64,000 bases of DNA from contig LJCX01000034.1 of NCBI GenBank assembly GCA_001298545.1, forward strand, positions 186,001 to 250,000, written 5' to 3'. The notes under the pieces are model-generated. The model made no database searches. It saw nothing but the letters and a program-made list of their open reading frames with translations, and was not told where the DNA came from. The translations under genes and the position numbers were made by a program. This DNA comes from Actinobacteria bacterium OV320 (lineage in GTDB: Bacteria > Actinomycetota > Actinomycetes > Streptomycetales > Streptomycetaceae). Positions within the stretch are counted from its first letter, which is position 1, and each line of letters starts with the position of its first letter. Positions 26,375-36,167 of the stretch are shown one piece after another.

Positions 26375-26598
26375 GCGCAGCTCCCCGGGCGGTCGGATGC
26401 CCACAGGGTGACAGACCGGTCCCGGCCATGAGCGCTGGGTTACCGAAGTGGGCCGTCCTGAGCGAGAACCGTGCTACGCGACTGTCCGCATGTGCTCGAT
26501 GAAGCACGCTTGAGGGGCGGAATCCGAGCATTCGGACTCCGCCCCGGCCGCGCGCCGACGCGCCGTGCTCCGCGCCGTCGCGCCCCCGCGCTCGCGTG

Positions 26599-28473
26599 CT
26601 ACGCCTCGCGCGATCCGGCGTACATCTCGTCGATGAGGTGCTTGTACTCCCGCTCCACGACGGGCCGCTTCAGTTTCAGGCTGGGCGTGATCTCGCCGTG
26701 CTCGACGTCCAGGTCCCGGGGCAGCAGCCGGAACTTCTTGATGGTCTGCCAGCGCTGGAGTCCCCCGTTGAGCTGCTTGACGTAGCCGTCGATGAGCTCC
26801 ACGGTGACGGGCGAGGCGACGACGTCCGCGTACGACTTTCCGGCCAGCCCGTTGTCCTTCGCCCAGTCGAGGAGGGACGGCTCGTCGAGGGCGATGAGCG
26901 CCGTGCAGAAGTTCCGGTCGGCGCCGTGCACGAGGATGTTGGAGACGTACGGGCACACCGCCTTGAACTGTCCCTCGACCTCGGCGGGCGCGATGTACTT
27001 GCCGCCGGACGTCTTGATGAGGTCCTTCTTGCGGTCGGTGATGCGCAGGTACCCGTCGGGCGACAGCTCGCCGATGTCGCCGGTGTGGAACCAGCCGTCG
27101 GCCTCCAGGACCTCGGCGGTCTTCTCCGGGAGCCCGTGGTAGCCCTCCATGATGCCGGGGCCGCGCAGCAGGATCTCGCCGTCGTCGGCGATCCGCACCT
27201 CCGTGCCGGGCAGCGGCTTGCCGACCGTGCCGGTGCGGTAGGCCTCACCGGGGTTGACGAAGGAGGCCGCGGAGGACTCCGTCAGGCCGTAGCCCTCGAG
27301 GATGTGGATGCCGGCGCCGGCGAAGAAGTAGCCGATCTCCGGGGCGAGTGCCGCCGACCCGGAGACACAGGCGCGCAGGTTGCCGCCGAAGGCCTCGCGG
27401 ATCTTGGCGTAGACGAGCGCGTCGGCGACCTTGTGCTTGGCGCCCAGCCCGAAGGGGACGGCGGCGGTGCCGGTGCGCCGGAAGTTGTCCTGGGCGGCCT
27501 TGGCGTACTCGCGGGAGACCTCGGCGGCCCACTGGAAGATCTTGAACTTGGCCCCGCCGCCCGCACGGGCCTTGGCGGCGACCCCGTTGTAGACCTTCTC
27601 GAAGATGCGCGGCACGGCGGCCATGTACGTCGGCTGGACGATCGGCAGGTTCTCGATGATCTTGTCCACGCGTCCGTCGACGGCGGTGACGTGCCCGACC
27701 TCGATCTGGCCGGAGGTGAGGACCTTGCCGAAGACGTGCGCGAGCGGCAGCCACAGGTACTGCACGTCGTCGGGGCCGACCAGACCGGTCGCGGCGATCG
27801 CCTTCGCCATGTACGACCAGTTGTCGTGCGGCAGGCGGACACCCTTGGGCCGGCCGGTGGTGCCGGAGGTGTAGATCAGGGTGGCGAGCTGGTCCTTCGT
27901 GATCGCCCCGACCCGCTCCTTGATCAGCTGGGCTTCCTTCTCCAGCCGGGCGGCGCCGCGCTTCTCCAGTTCGTCGAGGGTGAGGATCCAGTCGGCGGTC
28001 TCCACACCGGCCGGGTCGATCACGACCACATGGGTGAGGGCGGGCAGTTCGGCACGCTTCTCGACGGCCTTGGCGAGCTGGGCCGCGTCCTCGGCGATCA
28101 GCACCTTGGACTCGGAGTCCGCGAGGATGAACGCGGACTCGTCGGCGTTGGTCTGCGGGTAGACGGTGGTCGTGGCCGCCCCGGCGCACATGATGCCGAG
28201 GTCGGCGAGGATCCACTCGAGCCGGGTCGAGGCGGCGAGCGCGACGCGCTCCTCGGCCCGTACGCCCAGCTCGATCAGGCCGGCCGCGATCGCGTAGACG
28301 CGTTCGGCGGCCTGCGCCCAGTTCAGCGACTTCCAGTCGTCGGGGCCCTCGCCGGACGCGGCCGGTACCGGATACCGGTACGCCTCGGCGTCGGGCGTGG
28401 CCGCCACGCGCTCCAGGAAGAGGCCCGCGACGGACGGCGGACGGTTCTCGATCAGTGTCTGTGTGTCGCTCAC
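26599..28473 (-). CDS. fadD: Long-chain fatty-acid-CoA ligase (AMP-forming)
   Basis: 624 residues, an adenylating enzyme. It has the P-loop motif LIYTSGTTGRPKGV (about 180-193), YLWLPLAHVFGK, GYGLTESSAASF, TGDIG with the ribose-binding Asp, RKKDLIKTSGGKYI hinge and ITPSLKLKRP with the catalytic Lys. The length and the gate-region sequence fit FACL-type enzymes for long-chain acids. GTG 28473 has a GGAGGA site. A palindrome-like element at 28570 and 15-bp repeats lie in its promoter region. Chain-length preference cannot be read from sequence. Confidence 0.88.
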   Translation of the reverse strand: MSDTQTLIENRPPSVAGLFLERVAATPDAEAYRYPVPAASGEGPDDWKSLNWAQAAERVYAIAAGLIELGVRAEERVALAASTRLEWILADLGIMCAGAATTTVYPQTNADESAFILADSESKVLIAEDAAQLAKAVEKRAELPALTHVVVIDPAGVETADWILTLDELEKRGAARLEKEAQLIKERVGAITKDQLATLIYTSGTTGRPKGVRLPHDNWSYMAKAIAATGLVGPDDVQYLWLPLAHVFGKVLTSGQIEVGHVTAVDGRVDKIIENLPIVQPTYMAAVPRIFEKVYNGVAAKARAGGGAKFKIFQWAAEVSREYAKAAQDNFRRTGTAAVPFGLGAKHKVADALVYAKIREAFGGNLRACVSGSAALAPEIGYFFAGAGIHILEGYGLTESSAASFVNPGEAYRTGTVGKPLPGTEVRIADDGEILLRGPGIMEGYHGLPEKTAEVLEADGWFHTGDIGELSPDGYLRITDRKKDLIKTSGGKYIAPAEVEGQFKAVCPYVSNILVHGADRNFCTALIALDEPSLLDWAKDNGLAGKSYADVVASPVTVELIDGYVKQLNGGLQRWQTIKKFRLLPRDLDVEHGEITPSLKLKRPVVEREYKHLIDEMYAGSREA

Positions 28474-28530
28474 GACATCCTCCGGGCCCGCGACGATGCG
28501 GCTGGCTCATTGCGGCGTCGTTCGACGCGG

Positions 28531-28569
28531 CGGTTGTTGACAGCGGCGGTTGTTGACGGCGGCTGTTGT
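28531..28569. repeat. 15-bp tandem repeats in the fadD upstream region
   Basis: GGCGGTTGTTGACAG / CGGCGGTTGTTGACG / GCGGCTGTTGTT are about two and a half imperfect copies of a unit containing GTTGTTGAC. They lie about 60 bases upstream of fadD, within its likely promoter or leader. Confidence 0.6.
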
Positions 28570-28584
28570 TTAACTCACGAGTAA
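28570..28584. promoter_or_regulatory. Candidate palindromic operator upstream of fadD
   Basis: TTAACTCACGAGTAA is an imperfect inverted repeat about 100 bases ahead of the fadD start on the minus strand. A TetR-type fatty-acid regulator is a reasonable guess but none is encoded nearby. Confidence 0.3.
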
Positions 28585-28666
28585 CTACCGAGCAGGGATC
28601 AGAGTAGAGGGCGACTGGCCAGCACGTAAGGGGCTCCGGGCAGTCACTTTCTCCTGAATACAGCCA

Positions 28667-28700
28667 CAGGGCCCGCCGCGCTGTCGCGCGACGGGCCCTG
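28667..28700 (-). terminator. Terminator downstream of lepA
   Basis: CAGGGCCCG and CGGGCCCTG form a perfect 9-bp outer stem around an inner CGCGC/GCGCG helix. It lies 20 bases past the lepA stop; the T-run on the minus strand is weak, as is common in Streptomyces. Confidence 0.7.
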
Positions 28701-28720
28701 AAAACCTGCGTGAATCGTGG

Positions 28721-30589
<1,869 letters not shown>

Positions 30590-30678
30590 GCAGGGTCCTG
30601 TCTCTTGAGGCGCCTTGTGCCTCGGGTCGGATCGATACGTAGGTTCCATGGTCCCACGGGTGGCGACCGGGAACCGGT

Positions 30679-30708
30679 TTGGGCCACTCGGGGAGCCACT
30701 GGTAGTCT
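30679..30708 (+). promoter_or_regulatory. Candidate housekeeping-sigma promoter of rpsT
   Basis: TTGGGC (30679-30684), 18-base spacer, TAGTCT (30703-30708). Transcription would start near 30715, giving a leader of about 145 bases. The leader holds an inverted repeat (GTACGGGACCCGTAC, about 30813-30827) that could form a regulatory hairpin. Confidence 0.5.
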
Positions 30709-30858
30709 GGGCAGCTGTGTCTCTTGCCCTCTCAGCACGAGGCACATCTCCTCGGAGAACTTCCCGGACAACACTTCTCGGGGAACTTCGAGGCATCTCG
30801 GAAACTCATCGGTACGGGACCCGTACGGGCCCGTGCCTGAACCTGAAAAGGCTCATTC

Positions 30859-31125
30859 GTGGCGAACATCAAGTCCCAGATCAAGCGGATCAAGACCAAC
30901 GAGAAGGCTCGGCTGCGCAACAAGGCCGTCAAGTCCTCCCTGAAGACCGCGATCCGCAAGGCCCGTGAGGCTGCTGCCGCGGGTGACGTCGAGAAGGCCA
31001 CCGAGTACCAGCGCGCTGCCGCGCGTCAGCTCGACAAGGCCGTCTCGAAGGGCGTCATCCACAAGAACCAGGCCGCCAACAAGAAGTCGGCGCTTGCTTC
31101 CAAGGTCGAGACCCTCAAGGGCTGA
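30859..31125 (+). CDS. rpsT: 30S ribosomal protein S20
   Basis: 88 residues, very basic and helical: ANIKSQIKRIKTNEKARLRNKAVKS at the N-terminus and GVIHKNQAANKKSALASKV near the end are S20 signatures. It binds 16S rRNA early in small-subunit assembly. GTG start. Monocistronic between its own promoter and the strong hairpin at 31253. The long leader may serve autoregulation. Confidence 0.97.
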   Translation: MANIKSQIKRIKTNEKARLRNKAVKSSLKTAIRKAREAAAAGDVEKATEYQRAAARQLDKAVSKGVIHKNQAANKKSALASKVETLKG

Positions 31126-31252
31126 ATCCCTCAGATCTGATCGCCGGAAGGACCAGGGCGGGCCCTCTCTCATCCGCCCCCGACCGGCACCCTACGGATC
31201 GCGCACGGCCTGCGTTCGCCACGCGGGCGCGATCCAACAGCTTGAAGCATGA

Positions 31253-31306
31253 ACCGAAGGCCCCCGCGGCCCGCCCTTCCCCAGGGCGGGCACGGGGGCC
31301 TTCGGT
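31253..31306. terminator. Strong terminator hairpin after rpsT
   Basis: A 14-bp perfect outer stem, ACCGAAGGCCCCCG with CGGGGGCCTTCGGT, encloses a second stem CCCGCCC/GGGCGGG. It lies 127 bases after rpsT and can serve both strands. Confidence 0.8.
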
Positions 31307-31350
31307 CTGCCTGGGCGCCCCCCGGGGGGCAGGGGCCGGGACCATCAGAG

Positions 31351-31458
31351 GTGACCGGAGTGACCGAAGTGACCGGGGTGGCAGGGGCCACCGAGGCGGC
31401 AGGAGCGACAGGGATGGCAGGGGCGACAGGGGTGGCAGGGGTGGCAGGGGTGGCAGGG
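31351..31458. repeat. Twelve 9-bp tandem repeats after the NTF2-like gene
   Basis: Twelve consecutive 9-mers of the family GTGACCGGR / GTGGCAGGG / GCGACAGGG end 4 bases before the stop codon of the minus-strand NTF2-like gene. With the hairpin at 31253 they account for the gene-free 337-base stretch 31126-31462. Confidence 0.9.
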
Positions 31459-31462
31459 CCCG

Positions 31463-31858
31463 TCAGGACCAGAAGTCGTCGCTCGTGTCGATGTCCTCGA
31501 CGCACTCGTCGAGATCGCTGATCTTGTCACCGACGATCCGGAAGACGATGCCCCCGTTGTCGTCCATGTGCTTGCCGTTGCGGTCGGCGGTGATCCGGTG
31601 CAGGGAGACGGCGTGCCCACGGCCGTCGACGAGTACGGTGCGCAGGTCGACGCGCAACGATCCGCCCGTCTCCGAGAACAGCCTGCCGTACATGTCCATG
31701 ACCGCGTCGAGGCCCTTGAAGTCCCCGGAGAGCATGTGGGAACCGGGCACGTGGTGCGTACAGTCCCCCGTCATCATCCCGCGCAGGGTGTCCATGTCTC
31801 CGCGGGTGAAGGCGTCGTACCCCTTGCGGACGAGTGCCGCGTGCGGGTGTTCAGCCAT
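31463..31858 (-). CDS. NTF2-like/SnoaL-like domain protein
   Basis: 131 residues, single NTF2-like cone fold: HAALVRKGYDAFTRGDMDTLRGMMTGDCTHHVPG (helices then strand), KGLDAVMDMYGRLFSETGGSLRVDLRTVLVDG, and IVFRIVGDKISDLDECVEDIDTSDDFWS. Such proteins are isomerases, dehydratases or ligand binders; the function is not set. The start is uncertain: ATG 31858 is used, but ATG 31879 in frame would add seven residues. The 3' end abuts a 9-bp repeat array. Confidence 0.72.
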   Translation of the reverse strand: MAEHPHAALVRKGYDAFTRGDMDTLRGMMTGDCTHHVPGSHMLSGDFKGLDAVMDMYGRLFSETGGSLRVDLRTVLVDGRGHAVSLHRITADRNGKHMDDNGGIVFRIVGDKISDLDECVEDIDTSDDFWS

Positions 31859-31969
31859 GTCGATCGCCACCTTTCCCATGCGCCGGCGATGTGCGGCTGG
31901 TACACCCGATTCTCCTCCCCGGCAGGGGAACGGCTACTGGATCACCCCGGTGGCACCCGGGATGGACGG

Positions 31970-32959
31970 CTACCCGCGTCCCCCGGACCGCGCCGCCCGC
32001 GCGACCGCCACGACAGCCTTCTCCAAGGCGTACTCGGGGTCGTCACCGCCGCCCTTCACTCCCGCGTCCGCCTCGGCGACGGCCCGCAGCGCGACGGACA
32101 CTCCGTCCGGCGTCCAGCCCCGCATCTGCTGGCGCACCCGGTCGATCTTCCAGGGCGGCATGCCCAGCTCCCGCGCGAGGTCGGCCGGCCGGCCACCCCG
32201 CGCCGAGGACAACTTGCCGATGGCCCGCACTCCCTGCGCCAGCGCACTGGTGATCAGCACCGGCGCGACCCCGGTCGCCAGCGACCAGCGCAGCGCCTCC
32301 AGCGCCTCGGCGGCCCGCCCCTCCACCGCCCGGTCGGCGACGGTGAAGCTCGAGGCCTCGGCCCGCCCCGTGTAGTACCGCCCGACGACGGCCTCGTCGA
32401 TGGTCCCCTCGACATCGGCCACCAGCTGGGACACGGCCGAGGCCAGCTCCCGCAGATCGCTGCCGATGGCGTCGACGAGCGACTGGCACGCCTCGGGCGT
32501 GGCCGACCGCCCGGTGGCCCGGAACTCCTGCCGTACGAAGGCCAGCCGGTCCGCCGGCTTGGTCATCTTCGGACAGGCCACCTCCCGCGCCCCCGCCTTG
32601 CGCGCGGCGTCCAGCAGCCCCTTGCCCTTGACCCCGCCGGCGTGCAGCAGCACCAGCGTGATCTCCTCGGCGGGCGACCCCAGATACGCCTTGACGTCCT
32701 TGACCGTGTCGGCGGACAGGTCGTGCGCGTTGCGTACGACCACGACCTTGCGTTCCGCGAAGAGCGAGGGGCTGGTCAGCTCGGCGAGCGTGCCGGGCTG
32801 CACCTGGTCCGGGGTCAGGTCGCGCACGTCCGTGTCGGCGTCGGCGGCCCTGGCGGCGGCCACCACCTCCTGCACGGCACGGTCGAGCAGGAGGTCCTCC
32901 TGGCCCACGGCAAGCGTCAGCGGGGCGAGAGGGTCGTCATTCGCAGTCTTCCTTGCCAT
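31970..32959 (-). CDS. holA: DNA polymerase III delta subunit
   Basis: 329 residues. PLTLAVGQEDLLLDRAVQEVV at the N-terminus, an AAA+-like central part (ITLVLLHAGGVKGKGLLDAARKAGAREVACPKMTKPADRLAFVRQEF) and a helical C-terminal collar (EALEALRWSLATGVAPVLITSALAQGVRAIGKL, LGMPPWKIDRVRQQMRGW) are the HolA layout. Delta opens the sliding clamp in the clamp loader. ATG 32959 was chosen for MARKTANDDP; upstream codons are not conserved-looking. It lies between the NTF2-like gene and a small acidic gene, same strand. Confidence 0.9.
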   Translation of the reverse strand: MARKTANDDPLAPLTLAVGQEDLLLDRAVQEVVAAARAADADTDVRDLTPDQVQPGTLAELTSPSLFAERKVVVVRNAHDLSADTVKDVKAYLGSPAEEITLVLLHAGGVKGKGLLDAARKAGAREVACPKMTKPADRLAFVRQEFRATGRSATPEACQSLVDAIGSDLRELASAVSQLVADVEGTIDEAVVGRYYTGRAEASSFTVADRAVEGRAAEALEALRWSLATGVAPVLITSALAQGVRAIGKLSSARGGRPADLARELGMPPWKIDRVRQQMRGWTPDGVSVALRAVAEADAGVKGGGDDPEYALEKAVVAVARAARSGGRG

Positions 32960-33025
32960 CACCGAAAGCATCCCACGAGCCACTGACAACCCGACCCCCA
33001 CCGACGAGCCGCCGACGGATCACGG

Positions 33026-33271
33026 TCACGGCTCCTCCCGCCAGCCCTCCCACTCCCCCGCGAACTCGTCGAGCGCCGCCGCGTCGAGCTGCTCCTCCTC
33101 GTCCCGCAGCAGGACGAGCCACTGCGCGTCCTCCGCGTCGTCCGCCCCCGCCAGCGCGTCCCGGACGACCCTCGGCTCCTCGCGCACCCCGAACCGGTCC
33201 CCGAACGCCTGGGCCACCTCCTCCGCGGCATCGCGATCGGGCAGCACCAGCACATGTCTCACATCACTCAC
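33026..33271 (-). CDS. Small acidic conserved hypothetical protein
   Basis: About 81 residues, very rich in D and E (VREEPRVVRDALAGADDAEDAQWLVLLRDEEEQLDAAALDEFAGEWEGW), with an N-terminal strand VRHVLVLPDRDAAEEVAQAF that could be a small alpha/beta fold. No signal or membrane segment. I do not recognise it. GTG 33271 is the probable start; the frame stays open to 33310. A 17-base C tract lies 50 bases upstream. It lies between comEC and holA on the same strand. Confidence 0.55.
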   Translation of the reverse strand: MSDVRHVLVLPDRDAAEEVAQAFGDRFGVREEPRVVRDALAGADDAEDAQWLVLLRDEEEQLDAAALDEFAGEWEGWREEP

Positions 33272-33320
33272 GGCACCATTTTCCGACACGCTCAGGAGAC
33301 GGTGCCCCAACGGGTCCCCT

Positions 33321-33337
33321 CCCCCCCCCCCCCCCCC
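33321..33337. repeat. Homopolymer of 17 C
   Basis: An uninterrupted run of 17 C on the plus strand (G on the transcribed minus strand), followed by further C-rich sequence. It lies between the comEC stop and the small acidic gene. Such runs vary in length by slippage and are also prone to sequencing error. Confidence 0.9.
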
Positions 33338-33353
33338 TCCCCTCCTCTCCCCT

Positions 33354-33413
33354 CACCCTCAGCCCTCAGCCCCCAGCCCCCAGCCGTCAGCCGTCAACCG
33401 GGAGCCGGGAGCC
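33354..33413. repeat. 7-bp tandem repeats after comEC
   Basis: Consecutive heptamers CCTCAGC, CCTCAGC, CCCCAGC, CCCCAGC, CGTCAGC, CGTCAAC, then CGGGAGC twice, ending about 10 bases before the comEC stop. Confidence 0.8.
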
Positions 33414-33422
33414 TCCGCGTCC

Positions 33423-36167
33423 TCAGTCCCGCGCCACCCGCAGCTCCCCGTCCGCGCCGGTGGCGACCGCCAGCGCACCGTCCCGGTCCGTCCGCAGCAC
33501 CGCCGCCCCTCCCGCGCGCAGCGCCGCGAACGTGCTGGGCGCGGGATGCCCGTACGGGTTGTCCGCGCCGCACGAGATCAGCGCCAGCCGTGGCGCCACG
33601 GCGCGTATGAGGTCGGGGTCCTGGTAGGCCGAGCCGTGATGGGCCACCTTGAGCACGTCCACCCCACGCACCGACGGTGCCGCCGCCGATCGCAACAACG
33701 CCTGCTGGGCCGGGGGTTCGAGGTCGCCGAGCAGCAGCATCCGCAGCCCGGCCGCCCGCACGAGCAACGTCACGCTCGCGTCGTTCGGCCCGTCCGGGCG
33801 CGGCGCCGGGTGCGGTGGCGGCCAGAGCACCTCCCAGTCGAGAGCACCGACCCGCCGCCGCTCCCCGGCCGCGGCCCGCACCACCGGCACATCCCTCGCC
33901 TCCGCCTCCCTCCGGACGAACTCCACCTGGTCCACGGGCTCCTCGAACCCCGTCGTCTCGATCGCCCCCACCTCCCGGCCCCGCAGCACCCCCGGCAGCC
34001 CGGCCACGTGATCCGCGTGGAAGTGGGTCAGCACGACGAGCGGCACCCGGGTGATCCCGAGCTTGCGCAGGCACCGGTCGACCAGCGCCGGATCCGGCCC
34101 GGCGTCCACCACCACGCCGGCGCCCCCGCCCGCCGCCAGGACCGTCGCGTCACCCTGCCCCACGTCGCACATCGCGAGCCGCCAGCCCGGGGGTGGCCAG
34201 CCCGTGAGCACCCGGGTCAGCGGCGGCGGTTGAACCACCACGAGCAGAAGCAGCACCCCGCAGACCGCGCACAGCCACGGGTGCCGCGACAGCCGCCGCC
34301 CGAGCAGCACCACCACGCCCGTGACCAGCGCGAGCAGGAACGCCCCGCCCCAGCTCCCCGGCCAGTCCACTCCCCCGCCGGGCAGCGCCGCCCCGGTCCG
34401 CGCCACACCCGCGATCCATCCGGTCGGCCAACTCGCGCACCACGCCAGCGCCTCGGCCAACGGCATCGACACGGGAGCCGTCGCCAGCACCGCGAAGCCC
34501 AGTACCGTCGCCGGCGCGACCGCGAACTCCACCAGGAGATTGCAGGGCACCGCCACCAGACTCACCCGAGCCGACAACACCGCCACGACCGGCGCGCACA
34601 GCGCCTGCGCGGCTCCCGCGGCCGCCAACGCCTCAGCGAGCCGTGGGGGCACCCGGCGCCGTCGCAACGCGGCACTCCAGCGCGGCGCCAGCGTCAACAG
34701 GGCCCCGGTGGCCAGGACGGACAGCAGGAACCCGTAACTCCGGGCCAGCCACGGGTCGTACAGCACCAACAGCAGCACCGCCGTCGCCAGCGCGGGGATC
34801 AGTGACCGACGGCGGCCGGTCGCCAGCGCGAGCAGCACGATCGCTCCGCAGGCCGCGGCGCGCAGCACGCTCGGGTCGGGCCGGCACACCACCACGAAGC
34901 CCAGGGTGAGCGCGCCGCCGAGCAGCGCGGTCGCCCGGAGCGGCACGCCGAGGCGAGGTGCCAGACCACGCCGCTCGACGTGCTGGGCCAGCCCGGGAGG
35001 GCCGAGGAGCAGCGCGAGGATGATCGTGAGGTTGCTCCCGGAAACGGCGAGGGTGTGGGCCAGATCCGTCGCCTTGAAGGCCTCGTCCAGTTCGGGCGTG
35101 ATCCGCGAGGTGTCCCCGACGACCAGCCCCGGCAGCAGTGCCCTCGCGTCCGCCGGGAGTCCGTCGGTGGCCGCCCGCAGCCCCGCCCGCAGCCTCCCCG
35201 CCGACCGCTGCGCGCCCGAGGGCTCCCGCACGACCGACGGCACCGCCCGGCCCCGCACCCGCAGCACGGCCGCGAACCGGTCCCCGCCCGCCAGCGGGGG
35301 CACCAACCGCCCGGTCACCCGCACCCGTGTGGACGGCAACAGCCCCAGCCACGAAACCCCGGACCGCGCCCCGGACCCCATTGCGGCCCGCATCCCGAAC
35401 CGCATCCCGGATCCCCGCACACCGCCGGGCATCAGACGGGCCGCTTCGGCGAGCGACGTCTCGCGGCTCCCGGGGTTCGCCCGTGCCCCACCCTCGGCCC
35501 GGCGCGAGCCGACGTCCACCACCACCAGCACCGGTGCCCGCGTCGCCACGGCCGCCCCGGTCGCCCCGGTCGCTCCCTCGACGCTGCGCACCTCGGCGTC
35601 GATCAGGACGGAGTCCGGGGTCACGTGGTCCCCTCTGACCCGGGGCCGGGTGAGTCGTGGGTCGGAGGTGATCTCGACCTCGGCGGTGACGGTCGCGTAC
35701 TCCCGCGCCAACTCCGGCACCGGCCCCCGGCGCAGATCGGCCCCGTGCAGCCCGGCCGACGCGGCAGCCGCGCCCACGCAGAGCATGGAAGCGGCGACGG
35801 TGACCCGGGGCCACATGCGCCTACCGGCAACAGGTCCGGCAACAGGCTCTGCAACAGGTCCGGCAACGGCCCCTGCGACGGGACCCGCACCACGCCCCGC
35901 CGCACGCCGGCTCACGATCAGAAGGGCACCGGCGGCCAGGAGGCAGACGGCCACCACGCCGCCCACCACCCCCAAAGACGCGTCCAACGTCAGCGCCGCC
36001 GTCGCCCAGGCCGCCAGCGCAGGTGGTACGAGCCGTAGATCCACCGGCCCTTCCTGGCGTGGATGGGCGTCGCCCAGCCGCTTCCCGGAGGCCGCGTGCA
36101 CGGCACGCCGGGCAGCGGAGCCGGGCCCGGCCCGAACACCGACGGCCTCGGTGTCTTCGCGCCTCAT
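33423..36167 (-). CDS. comEC: ComEC/Rec2-type DNA-uptake channel
   Basis: 914 residues. About ten membrane segments form the competence domain (SGSNLTIILALLLGPP is the start of a conserved motif near 350). An N-terminal OB-like DUF4131 region precedes it. A C-terminal metallo-beta-lactamase-like domain carries LTHFHADHVAGLPG (HxHxDH) and VLKVAHHGSAYQDP. In naturally competent bacteria ComEC moves single-stranded DNA across the membrane; in Streptomyces its role is untested as far as I know. ATG 36167 overlaps the comEA stop as ATGA, so the pair is translationally coupled. The frame runs on into the comEA region but that is not coding. Confidence 0.9.
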   Translation of the reverse strand: MRREDTEAVGVRAGPGSAARRAVHAASGKRLGDAHPRQEGPVDLRLVPPALAAWATAALTLDASLGVVGGVVAVCLLAAGALLIVSRRAAGRGAGPVAGAVAGPVAEPVAGPVAGRRMWPRVTVAASMLCVGAAAASAGLHGADLRRGPVPELAREYATVTAEVEITSDPRLTRPRVRGDHVTPDSVLIDAEVRSVEGATGATGAAVATRAPVLVVVDVGSRRAEGGARANPGSRETSLAEAARLMPGGVRGSGMRFGMRAAMGSGARSGVSWLGLLPSTRVRVTGRLVPPLAGGDRFAAVLRVRGRAVPSVVREPSGAQRSAGRLRAGLRAATDGLPADARALLPGLVVGDTSRITPELDEAFKATDLAHTLAVSGSNLTIILALLLGPPGLAQHVERRGLAPRLGVPLRATALLGGALTLGFVVVCRPDPSVLRAAACGAIVLLALATGRRRSLIPALATAVLLLVLYDPWLARSYGFLLSVLATGALLTLAPRWSAALRRRRVPPRLAEALAAAGAAQALCAPVVAVLSARVSLVAVPCNLLVEFAVAPATVLGFAVLATAPVSMPLAEALAWCASWPTGWIAGVARTGAALPGGGVDWPGSWGGAFLLALVTGVVVLLGRRLSRHPWLCAVCGVLLLLVVVQPPPLTRVLTGWPPPGWRLAMCDVGQGDATVLAAGGGAGVVVDAGPDPALVDRCLRKLGITRVPLVVLTHFHADHVAGLPGVLRGREVGAIETTGFEEPVDQVEFVRREAEARDVPVVRAAAGERRRVGALDWEVLWPPPHPAPRPDGPNDASVTLLVRAAGLRMLLLGDLEPPAQQALLRSAAAPSVRGVDVLKVAHHGSAYQDPDLIRAVAPRLALISCGADNPYGHPAPSTFAALRAGGAAVLRTDRDGALAVATGADGELRVARD

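Noticed and set aside
28570..28584. Named fatty-acid regulator site at fadD
   Set aside because: The palindrome is imperfect and no regulator is encoded close by; it is listed only as a low-confidence candidate without a named protein.
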